Origin: Ectothiorhodospiraceae bacterium
Lineage (GTDB): Bacteria > Pseudomonadota > Gammaproteobacteria > SZUA-152
Assembly: GCA_002401775.2 (NCBI GenBank)
Contig: NVUB02000105.1
Coordinates: 1-44,958 of the forward strand
Direction of reading: 5' to 3'
DNA: 44,958 bases
Shown: piece by piece, positions 8,649-18,694 of the stretch
How positions within the stretch are numbered: the first letter of the stretch is position 1
How the letters are laid out: each line of letters opens with the position of its first letter
Notes under the pieces: generated by a model
Databases searched by the model: none
Told to the model about the DNA's origin: nothing
What the model saw: the letters and a program-made list of their open reading frames with translations, nothing else
Position numbers and translations under genes: made by a program

Positions 8649-9359
8649 ATGACAAACCCGTCGAATGAACGAATTTCGGCTCTGATGGACGGCGAACTGG
8701 ACTCGCAAGTTTCTTCAGGTGCAGTGGATGCGTTATTAGAAAATGTTGAGACTCGAGATACCTGGGCACGTTATCACTTAATTAGCGACACGTTGAGGCA
8801 ACATATGCCGGAAGGCATTGACGCGCAATTTTCTTCCAAGGTTATGGCTGCATTGGAGGATGAACCTACGATATTAGCACCACCCGTCGTCAAACCGTCC
8901 CCCATAGCGCGACGACTGACCGGGTTTGCCGTCGCCGCCTCCGTTGCTGCTGTTGCCGTTATGGGTGTGCAGACGATGTATCAACAAGACACCCAGGTTC
9001 CTGGTGCACTCAGTCCCACCGCAGAGGTGGCCCAACTCCCTTCAACTTTATTGCCAGCAGTGTCACCCGCAATGTCATCACCCTCGAGAAATCAAACGTT
9101 TGCACGTGCTGTTGTTCGCCAGAGTGTTCGCCAGAGTGTTCGCCCGAATATACTTCCAAATGTGCAAACGGTTACCCAGTCATCATCTACACTCACAAGA
9201 CCATCGTCATTGGTTAAACGTGTACATCCTAATTTGAACAAATATCTGGTTGGACACAATCAACAAACCACTCGACCGGTTGTGCAAGGTGTGATGCCAT
9301 ATGCTCGTATTGTGGCTTACCCCAATTCCCGTCATTTCATTGCTTCGGCGCAGAAATAA
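8649..9359 (+). CDS. rseA: Anti-sigma-E factor RseA/MucA
   Basis: Membrane-anchored inhibitor of sigma-E. The N-terminal cytoplasmic domain has the family pattern ERISALMDGELD and TWARYHLISDTLR; a single membrane segment follows (about residues 87-107, FAVAASVAAVAVMG), then a periplasmic tail that is cut during stress by site-1 and site-2 proteases. ATG 8649 is preferred to the GTG at 8640, because GAGG lies eight bases before it. At 236 residues it is slightly longer than usual; the tail is Ser/Gln/Arg-rich and contains a duplicated VRQS unit encoded by a short direct repeat near 9118-9147. Confidence 0.9.
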   Translation: MTNPSNERISALMDGELDSQVSSGAVDALLENVETRDTWARYHLISDTLRQHMPEGIDAQFSSKVMAALEDEPTILAPPVVKPSPIARRLTGFAVAASVAAVAVMGVQTMYQQDTQVPGALSPTAEVAQLPSTLLPAVSPAMSSPSRNQTFARAVVRQSVRQSVRPNILPNVQTVTQSSSTLTRPSSLVKRVHPNLNKYLVGHNQQTTRPVVQGVMPYARIVAYPNSRHFIASAQK

Positions 9360-9361
9360 CA

Positions 9362-10393
9362 GTGCCCGCTCTTTTTCCATCCTGCTCTTCATTCTTTCGG
9401 TCACTACAAGGGTTTTTTGTCGCAGGTTTCTTAGGTATTGTACTCGCGGGCTCAACGGCGCTGGCATCTGAGTCACCGGTGCTTGATATGCTTTTACGCA
9501 TGCAAACCGCCTCACAATCACTTAATTATTTTGGCACATTAGTGTATCTGCATGACGAACAGGTACAGACCATGAAGGTGGTGCATCGAGCGGATCACAA
9601 TGGTGAATTTGAAAGGCTGATTAACCTCAATGGTGTTGCGCGTGAGATAGTGCGTAAAAATAATGTGGTGATCTGCTACATGCCTGATAGCAAAGAGGTC
9701 ATGGTTGGAAAACAACAGTTTCAAGGTAATGTGTTGGCACAATTGGCCGAAAACGATTTTGAACGATTACAAAAATATTATGCCTTTTCGTTTGAAAATG
9801 TCGAACGTGTTGCTGGCAAGGCGGCTCAACGCATTTTGATCAAACCGAAAGACAGCTTTCGGTATGGATACCGCTTGTGGGTCGATAATTCCCACGCCAA
9901 TTTATTAAAATCCGATCTACTCAGTGAGCAGGGCAAGGTATTGGAACAGGCGATGTTTGCTGATATTACTTACGTGGACGTCATTCCCGATACCATGCTG
10001 GAGCCTGAGTCTACTAGCGATAACTTCACTTGGTTTGAACATGATCGTGAACAGAACGACTCTATGTTTATCGAAAGCCGCTGGATAGTGGGTGCCTTGC
10101 CGCAGGGTTTTGAAGTGACATCACGCTTTCACCATCTAATGCCCAATGCCGTGACTCCCGCCGAACACTGGATTATTTCTGATGGATTGGCGAGTATTTC
10201 GATTTATATTGAAAAAATACCCGAGCTAGCAGCGCTACCAGAGGCATTTGAAGGCTCATCTCCCATGGGGGCGACCAATGCTTTTGGTGTATTGTTAAAA
10301 GATCACCAAATTACAGTGATCGGTGAAGTTCCTGCTGAAACGGTGGAAAAATTGGCGAATTCAATTTCGTTAAACCTGGGAGCCGACAAGTGA
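9362..10393 (+). CDS. rseB: Periplasmic sigma-E regulator RseB/MucB
   Basis: Periplasmic protein that binds the RseA tail and shields it from the site-1 protease until lipoprotein/LPS signals displace it. It has a signal peptide (hydrophobic stretch about residues 17-33, ending ALA-SES), then the LolA-like fold with LRMQTASQSLNYFGTLVY and later GYRLWVDNSHANLLKSDLL, both typical of the family. The start is GTG 9362, two bases after the rseA stop. The 343-residue length is a little above the family norm of about 320. The stop overlaps the rseC GTG by four bases. Confidence 0.93.
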   Translation: MPALFPSCSSFFRSLQGFFVAGFLGIVLAGSTALASESPVLDMLLRMQTASQSLNYFGTLVYLHDEQVQTMKVVHRADHNGEFERLINLNGVAREIVRKNNVVICYMPDSKEVMVGKQQFQGNVLAQLAENDFERLQKYYAFSFENVERVAGKAAQRILIKPKDSFRYGYRLWVDNSHANLLKSDLLSEQGKVLEQAMFADITYVDVIPDTMLEPESTSDNFTWFEHDREQNDSMFIESRWIVGALPQGFEVTSRFHHLMPNAVTPAEHWIISDGLASISIYIEKIPELAALPEAFEGSSPMGATNAFGVLLKDHQITVIGEVPAETVEKLANSISLNLGADK

Positions 10394-10854
10394 TCGAAGA
10401 GCATGCTCTGGTTGTTGCTCTAAACGCGGAAGGTGTTTGGGTTGAAACACAACGACGCTCAGTCTGTGGCTCTTGTGCCGTCAACAAAGGTTGTGGCACG
10501 GCAACGCTGGCCAAAGTGCTGGGTAATAAACGTAGTCAGGTACGGGCACTTAATCCGAAATCGACATCGGTTACTGTGGGTGATGAAGTCATCATCGGCA
10601 TAAATGAGCAAGCACTGGTGCGGGGTTCGTTGGCGGTGTATATCGTGCCATTATTGGCATTGTTTGTTTTTGGGGTGTTAGGACAAATGCTGGGAACTCA
10701 ATTATTGATTGAGAGTCATGAAGGTATGACTATTGTGTTTAGTCTGATTGGCTTGGCTTTGGGCTTTGCCTGGGTGAGCCGGTTCACTCGCCGTATTGGT
10801 GGTGACCGTCGTTATCAACCCGTTTTGTTACGCCGAGTCATTCCCGTTAAATAA
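10390..10854 (+). CDS. rseC: RseC/MucC family protein
   Basis: 154-residue inner membrane protein encoded with rseAB, reported as a positive modulator of sigma-E and related to the RnfC/SoxR-reducing accessory family. The cytoplasmic N-terminal part has the Cys cluster at C26, C29 and C35 (CGSCAVNKGCG), followed by two hydrophobic membrane segments (about residues 79-97 and 108-128) and an Arg-rich end. It starts with GTG 10390 overlapping the rseB stop (GTGA), so translation is probably coupled. Confidence 0.9.
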   Translation: MIEEHALVVALNAEGVWVETQRRSVCGSCAVNKGCGTATLAKVLGNKRSQVRALNPKSTSVTVGDEVIIGINEQALVRGSLAVYIVPLLALFVFGVLGQMLGTQLLIESHEGMTIVFSLIGLALGFAWVSRFTRRIGGDRRYQPVLLRRVIPVK

Positions 10855-11110
10855 CGTTGCGTGTAGTAGTAGCGTGTAATAACGGTGTGCAATATAGCAT
10901 GGTTGGCGCGATTGAGGACTACCCCATCGTGTGAGTACAAGAGTGTGTTGAAATATTTTGATTAGAGGCCATTAGTTGTTATTACTGGTGCACAGGGTAT
11001 TCTTTTCCGCTGATCCATTAGTAAGAATGTTGTTTATCAAAAATGTTGTTTATTTGTTGTTCATTAAAGAGTTGTTAAAGAAAGGGTTTCATGAAATGTC
11101 TGGAGTTAAC

Positions 11111-12628
11111 ATGAATTTTAAGAATACTGAAAATAGCGTGAGTGCAAAATTGGCGGATTTTCGTGAATCGCAGCGGGTCATGAAAATCAGCATGTTAATG
11201 CTGATGGCGACGGTGCTTGTATTTACGCTGTTTTCAATTACTGTGCAGGCACGCTCCTTGCCTGATTTTACCGAGTTGGTGGAAGAGCATAGTGCGGCGG
11301 TCGTTAATATCAGCACCACCCAAAAAATGAAACACCCTAAAGTGCAGCGTATGCCTCGCGGTATGCCTGATAATATTCCTGAGGGGCCGCTGGGTGATTT
11401 GTTTCGGCGTTTTTTTGGTGAGCAGGGACGAGAATTCGGAGGCCCAGGTGGACATGGCGGACACGGTGGTGAAGCATTTGAAACGAAGTCTTTGGGTTCA
11501 GGTTTCATCATCTCCGATGACGGATACGTGCTGACCAATCATCATGTAGTGAAAGACGCGACAGAAATTCTGGTGCGTTTATCGGATCGACGTGAACTGG
11601 TTGCCGAAGTGATTGGCAGTGATGAGCGTAGTGATATCGCACTCTTGAAAGTAGAGGCCGACCATCTACCCGTACTCACAATGGGTAAATCGAAAGATCT
11701 CAAAGTGGGCGAATGGGTATTGGCCATTGGCTCACCCTTTGGTTTTGATCATTCTGTGACAGCGGGGATCGTCAGCGCCAAGGGGCGTTCATTACCCCGT
11801 GAAAATTATGTGCCGTTTATTCAAACGGATGTTGCCATAAATCCGGGTAACTCTGGCGGACCATTGTTTGACCTTGAGGGCAATGTAGTGGGTATAAACT
11901 CACAAATCTACAGCCGTACGGGTGGCTTTATGGGGCTTTCATTCGCGATTCCCATCGACATGGCCATGAATGTGGTCAAACAATTGAAAGAAGACGGTCA
12001 TGTTGCGCGCGGTTGGTTAGGCGTTCTCATTCAGGATGTGACTCGTGAATTGGCTGAATCCTTTGGCATGGAAAAACCTCGCGGTGCGCTGGTTGCCAAG
12101 GTACTCAAGGATAGCCCGGCCCAATCCAGTGGCTTGGAGGTGGGTGACGTGGTGATGAGTTTTAATGGCACGGACGTCGTGCGATCTTCAGACCTGCCGC
12201 CATTAGTGGGCATTAGCCCGGTGGGCGAAAAGGTGGATGTAGAGATTCTTCGTAAGGGCAAGCTCAAAGTTCTAAGCGTGAAATTGGGTGAATTGCCGGA
12301 AGATGACGTCATCGCTTCTGGTGGCAGCGCCAAATCAGCCAGCGAAGCGCGCCTCAATATTACCGTGATGGACCTAACCCAGGAGCAGCGTGACAAGCTG
12401 GAAATTAAGCAGGGTGGGGTGATCGTCAAGCAGGTACAGTCTGGCCCAGCACGCAAGGCCGGTGTCCGCAGGGGCGATGTGGTGCTCATGCTCAACAATG
12501 TTGATATCAAGGATGCAAAACATCTTGCTGAAATATCCGCTGAGTTGCCTGTCGGAAAATCGGTACCACTGCTGGTTCAGCGCCGTGGCGGCCCTGTGTT
12601 CCTGGCGTTAAAGGTCAAAGATGAATAA
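11111..12628 (+). CDS. mucD: Periplasmic serine protease of the DegP/MucD (HtrA) family
   Basis: HtrA-type protease and chaperone that clears misfolded envelope proteins. The trypsin-like domain shows the triad His in TNHHVVKD, Asp in SDIALLKV and Ser in NPGNSGGPLF; two PDZ domains follow (about residues 310-400 and 415-500). A Gly/His-rich loop (GGPGGHGGHGG) sits in the N-terminal region. I choose ATG 11111, which has GGAG five bases upstream; the open frame extends up to a TTG at 10976 but that part looks non-coding and contains a duplicated AATGTTGTTTAT. The product is 505 residues with about 23 residues before a hydrophobic signal segment. It closes the rpoE cluster. Confidence 0.94.
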   Translation: MNFKNTENSVSAKLADFRESQRVMKISMLMLMATVLVFTLFSITVQARSLPDFTELVEEHSAAVVNISTTQKMKHPKVQRMPRGMPDNIPEGPLGDLFRRFFGEQGREFGGPGGHGGHGGEAFETKSLGSGFIISDDGYVLTNHHVVKDATEILVRLSDRRELVAEVIGSDERSDIALLKVEADHLPVLTMGKSKDLKVGEWVLAIGSPFGFDHSVTAGIVSAKGRSLPRENYVPFIQTDVAINPGNSGGPLFDLEGNVVGINSQIYSRTGGFMGLSFAIPIDMAMNVVKQLKEDGHVARGWLGVLIQDVTRELAESFGMEKPRGALVAKVLKDSPAQSSGLEVGDVVMSFNGTDVVRSSDLPPLVGISPVGEKVDVEILRKGKLKVLSVKLGELPEDDVIASGGSAKSASEARLNITVMDLTQEQRDKLEIKQGGVIVKQVQSGPARKAGVRRGDVVLMLNNVDIKDAKHLAEISAELPVGKSVPLLVQRRGGPVFLALKVKDE

Positions 12629-12658
12629 TGTAACCTGATACCGTAAAATTGACCCTAC

Positions 12659-12694
12659 ACACCCGCCCTGTCCTTGTGCAGAGCGGGTGTTTTT
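12659..12694 (+). terminator. Rho-independent terminator after mucD
   Basis: Arms ACACCCGC (12659-12666) and GCGGGTGT (12683-12690) pair perfectly, with a short inner CTG/CAG stem, and are followed by TTTTG. It lies 30 bases after the mucD stop and separates the sigma-E cluster from lepA. Confidence 0.8.
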
Positions 12695-12817
12695 GATGGT
12701 GAAGTCTAAAATCGGTGCTGGCAAGGGGTTACAAGGGGCTAAGAGTCCCCGCAAAGAGTACCCGCAATGTGCCAGATAGATTACAATGCCGGCCGGTCGT
12801 TCACCCTGAGCCCCGTT

Positions 12818-12831
12818 GCCTGATATCAGGC
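12818..12831. promoter_or_regulatory. 14-bp palindrome before lepA
   Basis: GCCTGATATCAGGC is a perfect palindrome 35 bases upstream of the lepA start. It could be a protein-binding site or the tip of a leader hairpin; nothing further supports either. Confidence 0.3.
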
Positions 12832-12865
12832 GAGTAACCTTTCACGTTCCAGGCGGTATTATTTC

Positions 12866-14671
12866 ATGTCTAAGATGGAAAACATTCGCAATTTTTCCAT
12901 TATTGCCCACATTGACCACGGTAAATCCACCCTCGCTGATCGGTTTATTCAGATGTGCGGCGGATTGTCTGATCGGGAAATGTCGGAGCAAGTCCTCGAT
13001 TCCATGGATCTTGAGAAAGAACGTGGCATTACCATCAAGGCACAGAGCGTCACGCTCGATTACACCGCTAAAAATGGTGAAACCTATCAACTGAATTTCA
13101 TCGACACTCCTGGTCACGTGGATTTCTCCTATGAAGTCTCGCGCTCACTGGCGGCTTGTGAAGGCGCGTTGTTAGTGGTGGACGCCTCGCAGGGCGTAGA
13201 AGCACAGAGCGTTGCCAATTGCTATACGGCCCTTGAGCAGGGCGTGGAAGTGGTGCCAGTGCTCAATAAAATTGACCTGCCAGCTGCCGACCCAGACAAG
13301 GTCATCCATGAGATTGAAGATATCATTGGTGTAGAAGCCAGTGAGGCCGTCAGAATCAGTGCCAAAACAGGGCTGGGTGTTGACGAGTTACTCGAAGACC
13401 TCGTCGTTAAAATTCCGGCACCTGTGGGTGACCGTGACGCCCCCCTGCAAGCGCTGATCATTGATTCCTGGTTTGATAATTACCTGGGCGTAGTGTCGCT
13501 GGTTCGCATCATGCATGGGACGCTCAAAAAGCGTCAAAAGATATTGGTGATGAGCACCGGGCGTAGCCATCTTGTAGATCACGTCGGCATCTTCAATCCA
13601 AAACGGAAAGATACGGAGCTGTTGCAGGCCGGTGAGGTAGGATATGTCATCGCCGGTATCAAAGAGATCGAAGGCGCACCCGTGGGTGACACCCTGACGC
13701 TGGTGGATAACCCAGCCGATTCACCGTTGCCGGGCTTTAAGGCAGTGCAGCCGCAGGTATATGCCGGTATTTTTCCGATCAGTGCTGAAGATTACGAAGA
13801 CTTGCGTGACGCACTGGCGAAACTGAATCTGAATGATGCAGCACTGTTTTACGAGCCAGAAACCTCACAGGCCCTTGGTCTGGGTTTTCGCTGTGGATTT
13901 TTGGGCATGTTGCACATGGAAATTGTGCAAGAGCGGCTGGAGCGAGAGTACGATCTCGACCTGATCAGCACCGCGCCGACGGTGGTCTATGAAGTGCTAT
14001 CGACCAATGGCGACGTCACTCAAGTGGATAGCCCTTCAAAATTGCCAGAACTGGGTAAAATTGAGGAAATTCGCGAGCCAATTATTGTCGCCAATATTCT
14101 GGTGCCGCAGGACTATATTGGCAATGTGATTGGCCTGTGTGTAGAAAAACGCGGTGTTCAGCGCAAAATGCTCTATATCGGCAACCAGGTTTCCCTGGAA
14201 TATGAAATGCCGATGAATGAAGTGGTGATGGACTTTTTTGATCGTCTGAAGTCCGTGAGCCGCGGTTATGCCTCGCTGGACTATCACTTTATACGTTTTC
14301 AGGTGGCTGATTTGGTGCGTCTGGATTTGCTGATTAACGGCGAAAGCGTGGATGCGTTATCTGTCATTGTGCATCGAGAACAGGCGCAATATCGTGGCCG
14401 TCAGTTAGTGGAAAAAATGCGCGAAATTATTCCCCGGCAGATGTTTGATGTGGCCATACAGGCCGCCATCGGCGCACATGTCATTGCGCGCTCAAATGTC
14501 AAAGCGCTGCGTAAAAATGTTACCGCTAAATGTTATGGCGGCGATATCTCCCGCAAACGGAAACTGCTGGAGAAGCAAAAGGCGGGTAAAAAGCGCATGA
14601 AACAGGTCGGCTCAGTAGAAATTCCGCAAGAAGCCTTTATGGCCATATTGCAAGTGAGCAAAGATAAATAA
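12866..14671 (+). CDS. lepA: Elongation factor 4 (LepA)
   Basis: Ribosome-associated GTPase, implicated in back-translocation or 30S biogenesis/initiation fidelity. It has the G1 motif [10 protein letters not shown]3 DTPGHVDF and G4 NKIDLP, then the domain II-V arrangement and the LepA-specific C-terminal domain with [20 protein letters not shown]. Its 601 residues match the family. ATG 12866 gives the standard N-terminus ending before [12 protein letters not shown]. lepB follows 44 bases later on the same strand, the classic lepA-lepB pair. Confidence 0.97.
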   Translation: MSKMENIRNFSIIAHIDHGKSTLADRFIQMCGGLSDREMSEQVLDSMDLEKERGITIKAQSVTLDYTAKNGETYQLNFIDTPGHVDFSYEVSRSLAACEGALLVVDASQGVEAQSVANCYTALEQGVEVVPVLNKIDLPAADPDKVIHEIEDIIGVEASEAVRISAKTGLGVDELLEDLVVKIPAPVGDRDAPLQALIIDSWFDNYLGVVSLVRIMHGTLKKRQKILVMSTGRSHLVDHVGIFNPKRKDTELLQAGEVGYVIAGIKEIEGAPVGDTLTLVDNPADSPLPGFKAVQPQVYAGIFPISAEDYEDLRDALAKLNLNDAALFYEPETSQALGLGFRCGFLGMLHMEIVQERLEREYDLDLISTAPTVVYEVLSTNGDVTQVDSPSKLPELGKIEEIREPIIVANILVPQDYIGNVIGLCVEKRGVQRKMLYIGNQVSLEYEMPMNEVVMDFFDRLKSVSRGYASLDYHFIRFQVADLVRLDLLINGESVDALSVIVHREQAQYRGRQLVEKMREIIPRQMFDVAIQAAIGAHVIARSNVKALRKNVTAKCYGGDISRKRKLLEKQKAGKKRMKQVGSVEIPQEAFMAILQVSKDK

Positions 14672-14715
14672 ACACCTCATTGAATAACAGACATAAAAAA
14701 CACAGGTAGAAACAG

Positions 14716-15564
14716 ATGGATTTTAACTTTCCCGCCATAATGGTCAGCGCGGTCTTTATTACCGGTATTATCTGGGCGACTGACGCTATGCTTTGGGCGC
14801 CAAAGCGACGCGCAGCAGCAGGTGCTTTGTCTGAGCAAACCACTGGGACTGCTGGAAATCAAAGTGAAAGCCTGAGCGAAGCCAAAGAAAAGCTACTGAA
14901 AGAACCCGTGTTGGTAGAGTATGCACGCTCACTGTTTCCAGTGATTTTAGCCGTTTTGGTGTTACGTTCATTTTTGGTTGAACCGTTTCGTATTCCATCG
15001 GGTTCAATGATGCCAACCCTGCTGGTCGGTGATTTTATTCTGGTGAATAAATTTGCATACGGGGTGCGTTTGCCGGTTATGAATAGCAAAATAATTTCCA
15101 TAGGTGAGCCCGAACGTGGTGATGTTATGGTGTTTCGTTACCCGAAAAACCCCTCGATTGATTACATAAAACGCGTAATTGGATTACCGGGTGATAAGGT
15201 GGCTTATTACAACAAGCAGGTATTTATTAATGGCGTACCCGCCAAACAGGAAGGGCAGGAATCCTATCAGGGCGTCGGTTCCGGGGTGTCAATGTCGGGT
15301 GCTAAATTGCGGGTAGAACACCTTTTGGGCGTGGACCACAATATTCTAATTGATGAAGGCCGGGGCACGATAGAAGGCGAGTTCACCGTGCCAGAAGGTC
15401 AGTATTTTGTTATGGGCGATAATCGTGACAACAGCAATGACAGCCGATATTGGGGTTTTGTGCCGGAAGAAAACCTGGTGGGCAAGGCCTTTATGATATG
15501 GATGAACTGGGACTCAAAGGCCAGTGGCATCGCCTGGGACCGTATTGGTAGTAGTATTAACTAG
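14716..15564 (+). CDS. lepB: Signal peptidase I
   Basis: Inner membrane protease that removes signal peptides from exported proteins. Two N-terminal membrane segments are visible (about residues 4-24 and 74-94). The catalytic serine lies in IPSGSMMPTLLVGD, the catalytic lysine in YIKRVIGLPGD and the conserved MGDNRDNSNDSRYWG box near the C-terminus. At 282 residues it is intermediate in length for the gammaproteobacterial enzyme. The linker between the membrane segments is Ala/Gly/Glu-rich. Confidence 0.97.
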   Translation: MDFNFPAIMVSAVFITGIIWATDAMLWAPKRRAAAGALSEQTTGTAGNQSESLSEAKEKLLKEPVLVEYARSLFPVILAVLVLRSFLVEPFRIPSGSMMPTLLVGDFILVNKFAYGVRLPVMNSKIISIGEPERGDVMVFRYPKNPSIDYIKRVIGLPGDKVAYYNKQVFINGVPAKQEGQESYQGVGSGVSMSGAKLRVEHLLGVDHNILIDEGRGTIEGEFTVPEGQYFVMGDNRDNSNDSRYWGFVPEENLVGKAFMIWMNWDSKASGIAWDRIGSSIN

Positions 15565-15739
15565 TTACCTTTAGTCTTTTTTCTGTATTTCAGCAAAATA
15601 TAGCCTGTGTTCTAAAGATTTACGCTAGAAAAGGTGAAATCCAGACGATATGGTACATATTCTACTCTTTTACACGTTTTGAACGTGGGAACGTGTCGAA
15701 GAAATACCTGTGGTGGAGAAAAAAGTGGTGGAGAAAATA

Positions 15740-16207
15740 ATGTCCCAGAAAAATATGCTAAATACACAACAACACCAAAGACCCGCTTCCATTGGATTTC
15801 AACGATCCCAAATGAGACGTTTGCTGAGAAGCCCGCTCAGAGGGCCGCAGCGTCAGCGGGGCTTAACTGGTATTGCCATCGCCCTGATACTGGTATTGAT
15901 TGCTTTTTTTGCCATGGTGTTGATTAGGCTATTTCCGGTATACATGGAGCATTTTAATGTGACAACACATTTAAAAAGCCTTGCCGAAGAAGTCGGTGCC
16001 TCGAAAAAAACCAACGTAGAAATAATTGCCACCCTGGTAAAACGTTTTGATCTTGATGATGTAAAACACGTGACCAGTGACGATATATTTATCGAACGTG
16101 AGAAGGGTGGATTAGTTATAGTCGCCATAGAGTATGAAGTCCGTACTCCGGCCATGGCGAATATTGATATGGTGGTCAGCTTTGTGGATGAGGTGGAATT
16201 GCAGTGA
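15740..16207 (+). CDS. DUF4845 family single-pass membrane protein
   Basis: 155 residues from ATG 15740, which has GGAG six bases upstream; an in-frame GTG at 15710 is less likely. An Arg-rich N-terminal segment precedes one membrane helix (LTGIAIALILVLIAFFAMVL) and a periplasmic domain of about 100 residues ending in VSFVDEVELQ. A protein of this design between lepB and rnc is a conserved feature of gammaproteobacteria (DUF4845). Its function is unknown. The pilin-like N-terminus (short basic stretch then hydrophobic helix after QRGLTGI) is worth noting, but a prepilin cleavage site is not certain. Confidence 0.85.
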   Translation: MSQKNMLNTQQHQRPASIGFQRSQMRRLLRSPLRGPQRQRGLTGIAIALILVLIAFFAMVLIRLFPVYMEHFNVTTHLKSLAEEVGASKKTNVEIIATLVKRFDLDDVKHVTSDDIFIEREKGGLVIVAIEYEVRTPAMANIDMVVSFVDEVELQ

Positions 16208-16251
16208 GTCGTCAGTTCGTCGCCAGCAAGTAGTCACAAGGTATTGAGTGA

Positions 16252-16941
16252 GTGAAAAGAAATAATGAACAGCTTAACCGGCTACAGCAGACTCTGGCGT
16301 ATCAATTTTCCGACAGCAAGTTGCTTGTTCAGGCGTTAACACACCGCAGTAAAGGTTCTGCGAACAATGAAAGACTGGAGTTTCTGGGGGATGCGATTTT
16401 AGGCTTTATTTCAGCAGACCTCCTTTACGCACAGTTTTCACAAGCGCCGGAAGGCCATCTGAGTCGCTTTCGGGCTTCTCTGGTTAAAAAAGAAACCCTG
16501 GCGGAATTAGCCCGTGAATTTTCACTTGGTGAGTATTTACGATTGGGGTCGGGCGAATTAAAAAGCGGTGGCTTTCGACGGGATTCTATTTTGGCTGACG
16601 GCATGGAAGCTATCTTTGGCGCCATGTATCTGGATGGTGGGATGGACCCGGTACGGGCATTGATTGAGCGTTGCTTGTCGGCGCGGTTAGAAAAACTGTC
16701 GGCCGAGTCTGATCTGAAAGATCCAAAAACCCGACTGCAAGAATATCTTCAGGCTCGGCGTCTCGACTTACCGGAATATACCGTCACAGAAACACATGGC
16801 GAAGCACATGAGCAAGAGTTCAGGGTGGAGTGTCGAGTCGCAGGTTTGGAAAAAGCCGTTATGGGCATTGGTGGAAGCCGCCGTAAGGCAGAACAAACCG
16901 CTGCTCAACAAGCATTGGGGCTCCTGTTGAATGCAACATAG
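16252..16941 (+). CDS. rnc: Ribonuclease III
   Basis: Double-strand-specific endoribonuclease for rRNA processing and mRNA turnover. The signature NERLEFLGDAILGF is present with its catalytic Glu/Asp, a second acidic site lies in DGMEAIFGAMYLDGG, and a dsRNA-binding domain fills the last 70 residues (DPKTRLQEYLQ to GGSRRKAEQTAAQQAL). At 229 residues the length is normal. The start is GTG 16252 with AAGGT about ten bases upstream. It is followed by era after a gap of 100 bases, as in most gammaproteobacteria. Confidence 0.97.
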   Translation: MKRNNEQLNRLQQTLAYQFSDSKLLVQALTHRSKGSANNERLEFLGDAILGFISADLLYAQFSQAPEGHLSRFRASLVKKETLAELAREFSLGEYLRLGSGELKSGGFRRDSILADGMEAIFGAMYLDGGMDPVRALIERCLSARLEKLSAESDLKDPKTRLQEYLQARRLDLPEYTVTETHGEAHEQEFRVECRVAGLEKAVMGIGGSRRKAEQTAAQQALGLLLNAT

Positions 16942-17041
16942 TTGCATCAGCAACAGGTTGCAGATAATGGACTGTTTCGTGAATGAAGCAATCTGCAAAT
17001 AGACGAAATTTATTAATGTACGCACGAAATGTAAGCACGAA

Positions 17042-17962
17042 ATGACAACCGATATAACAGAATCTCAGAACTCAACCTTTCATTGCGGTTATGTGGCCAT
17101 TGTTGGACGTCCCAATGTGGGCAAATCAACATTGCTTAATCGTATTTTAGGTCAAAAAATCAGTATCACGGCCGACCGCCCGCAAACTACACGGCATCGT
17201 ATTTTAGGGGTTAAAACCTCAGAGACTCGCCAGGTGGTTTATGTCGATACTCCCGGTCTGCATTTGGGTGGCAAGCGCGCTATTAATCGTTATATGAACC
17301 GCGCGGCCTCCAGCAGTATTACGGATGTTGATGCCATTATATTTGTGGTTGATCGCACAAAGTGGACCGATGAAGACGAGCATGTGCTGGATAAACTGAA
17401 ACAAGTCAGCGTACCGATTTTTCTCGTTATCAATAAAATAGACCACGTTAAAGATAAAGATATTCTCTTACCACACCTGACAATGCTGGCTGGGAAACAT
17501 AACTTTTATCAAATGATTCCCATTTCGGCACGACTGGGCGATGGCGTGCCGCCGCTGGAAGCTGAGGTAGAAAAAATATTGCCGGAATCGCCGCCATTTT
17601 TCCCCAGTGAGCAGGTCACTGATCGCAGTGAACGCTTTATGGCATCTGAGTTGGTACGCGAGAAATTAATGCGCTCCTTGTCGCAAGAATTGCCGTATTC
17701 GACAACCGTGGAAATTGAAAAATTCAGCATGGAAGATGGTGTGCGCCATATTCATGCCATTATTTGGGTAGAGCGCGATGGTCAGAAAGGCATCATCATC
17801 GGTAAAAAAGGACAGCAATTAAAACGCATAGGTGAACTCGCACGCAAAGACATGGAAAGAGCCTTTGATGGTAAGGTTTTTTTGCAGCTATGGGTGAAGG
17901 TGCGGAGTGGCTGGGCCGATGACGAGCGGGCTTTGCGTAGTCTTGGTTATGGGGATGACTAA
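17042..17962 (+). CDS. era: GTPase Era
   Basis: Essential GTPase that binds the 3' end of 16S rRNA during 30S assembly. Motifs: G1 [10 protein letters not shown]2 around TTRHRI, G3 DTPG, G4 NKID and G5 near ISARLGDG. The C-terminal KH domain contains [19 protein letters not shown]. 306 residues, normal length. The family partner recO, usually next, is absent: the frame is followed by 513 bases without a gene and then infA on the other strand. Confidence 0.97.
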   Translation: MTTDITESQNSTFHCGYVAIVGRPNVGKSTLLNRILGQKISITADRPQTTRHRILGVKTSETRQVVYVDTPGLHLGGKRAINRYMNRAASSSITDVDAIIFVVDRTKWTDEDEHVLDKLKQVSVPIFLVINKIDHVKDKDILLPHLTMLAGKHNFYQMIPISARLGDGVPPLEAEVEKILPESPPFFPSEQVTDRSERFMASELVREKLMRSLSQELPYSTTVEIEKFSMEDGVRHIHAIIWVERDGQKGIIIGKKGQQLKRIGELARKDMERAFDGKVFLQLWVKVRSGWADDERALRSLGYGDD

Positions 17963-18475
17963 GCAAACATGACCTTACAGTTGCATAAACCGAGTGGAAA
18001 AATCGCTAAATAGGCTACCAATAAGGTGTAAAACGATCATTATTTGTCTGTTTCTGGAATTCACTACGGGTGATATCCAGAAATACGTTAATTTTCGTAT
18101 TGAAAGAGTGCCAAATTATAAGCAACTGCACCACTTCTGAGGCATGTTCAAAGTACGCTATTTTATGCAACGTTAGGGTTAACTTAACGTGAGTATCGTG
18201 CGTTACGCACAGTGAGTAATAGGGAAGTAGCAGACTATTGCTATGAGTTACGACTAACAAACCACCGGTATCGTGGCTTGTTTTGTTACTACGCTCGGAT
18301 AGTTTAGGACGGATAACGGAGAATTAAAGACCGATAATCAGTGCCTGCCTTTTATTAGCCTATCGAAAACAAACGCCGCAATTTGACACTGCGACCTGTA
18401 CCTATCGAATGAATCAGTTTTTGCCGTTTAGGGGTGTCTGGCTTTGGCGTAGCCCGTGGGAATTTCCGTCAGAAA
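17963..18475. other. Convergent intergenic region, no gene seen
   Basis: 513 bases between era (+) and infA (-), both ending here. Several small inverted repeats are visible, e.g. TTTCTGGA/TCCAGAAA (18050-18057 and 18075-18082) and GTGCGT-T-ACGCAC at 18198-18210. None has a clear U-tract. No tRNA cloverleaf, recO or clpA remnant was recognised. Confidence 0.5.
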
Positions 18476-18694
18476 CTAGCGGGCACGGAAAGTAATACGA
18501 CCCTTGGTCAGATCATAAGGTGTCAGCTGCACGGTTACCTTGTCACCGGTGAGGATGCGGATATAGTGTTTACGCATTTTTCCGGAGATGTGAGCGGTGA
18601 CCACGTGGCCATTTTCTAATTCCACGCGAAACATAGTATTCGGTAACGTTTCGGTTACCGTGCCTTCCATCTCAATGCCTTCTTCTTTAGCCAT
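18476..18694 (-). CDS. infA: Translation initiation factor IF-1
   Basis: 72-residue OB-fold protein that binds the ribosomal A site during initiation. The sequence is nearly canonical: [19 protein letters not shown], then [20 protein letters not shown] and ending KGRITFRAR. It lies downstream of aat and bpt on the same strand, the order known from pseudomonads, but separated from them by a 78-residue unknown gene and a terminator, so it probably has its own promoter in the 427 bases before its start. Confidence 0.98.
   Translation of the reverse strand: MAKEEGIEMEGTVTETLPNTMFRVELENGHVVTAHISGKMRKHYIRILTGDKVTVQLTPYDLTKGRITFRAR

Noticed and set aside
10976-11110. N-terminal extension of MucD from TTG 10976
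   Set aside because: A better start with GGAG lies at 11111 directly before the signal sequence; the upstream part contains an AT-rich duplicated stretch and is probably leader.
18015-18260. 81-residue minus-strand open frame between era and infA; possible recO remnant
   Set aside because: No similarity to RecO or any family I know and no good ribosome-binding site.
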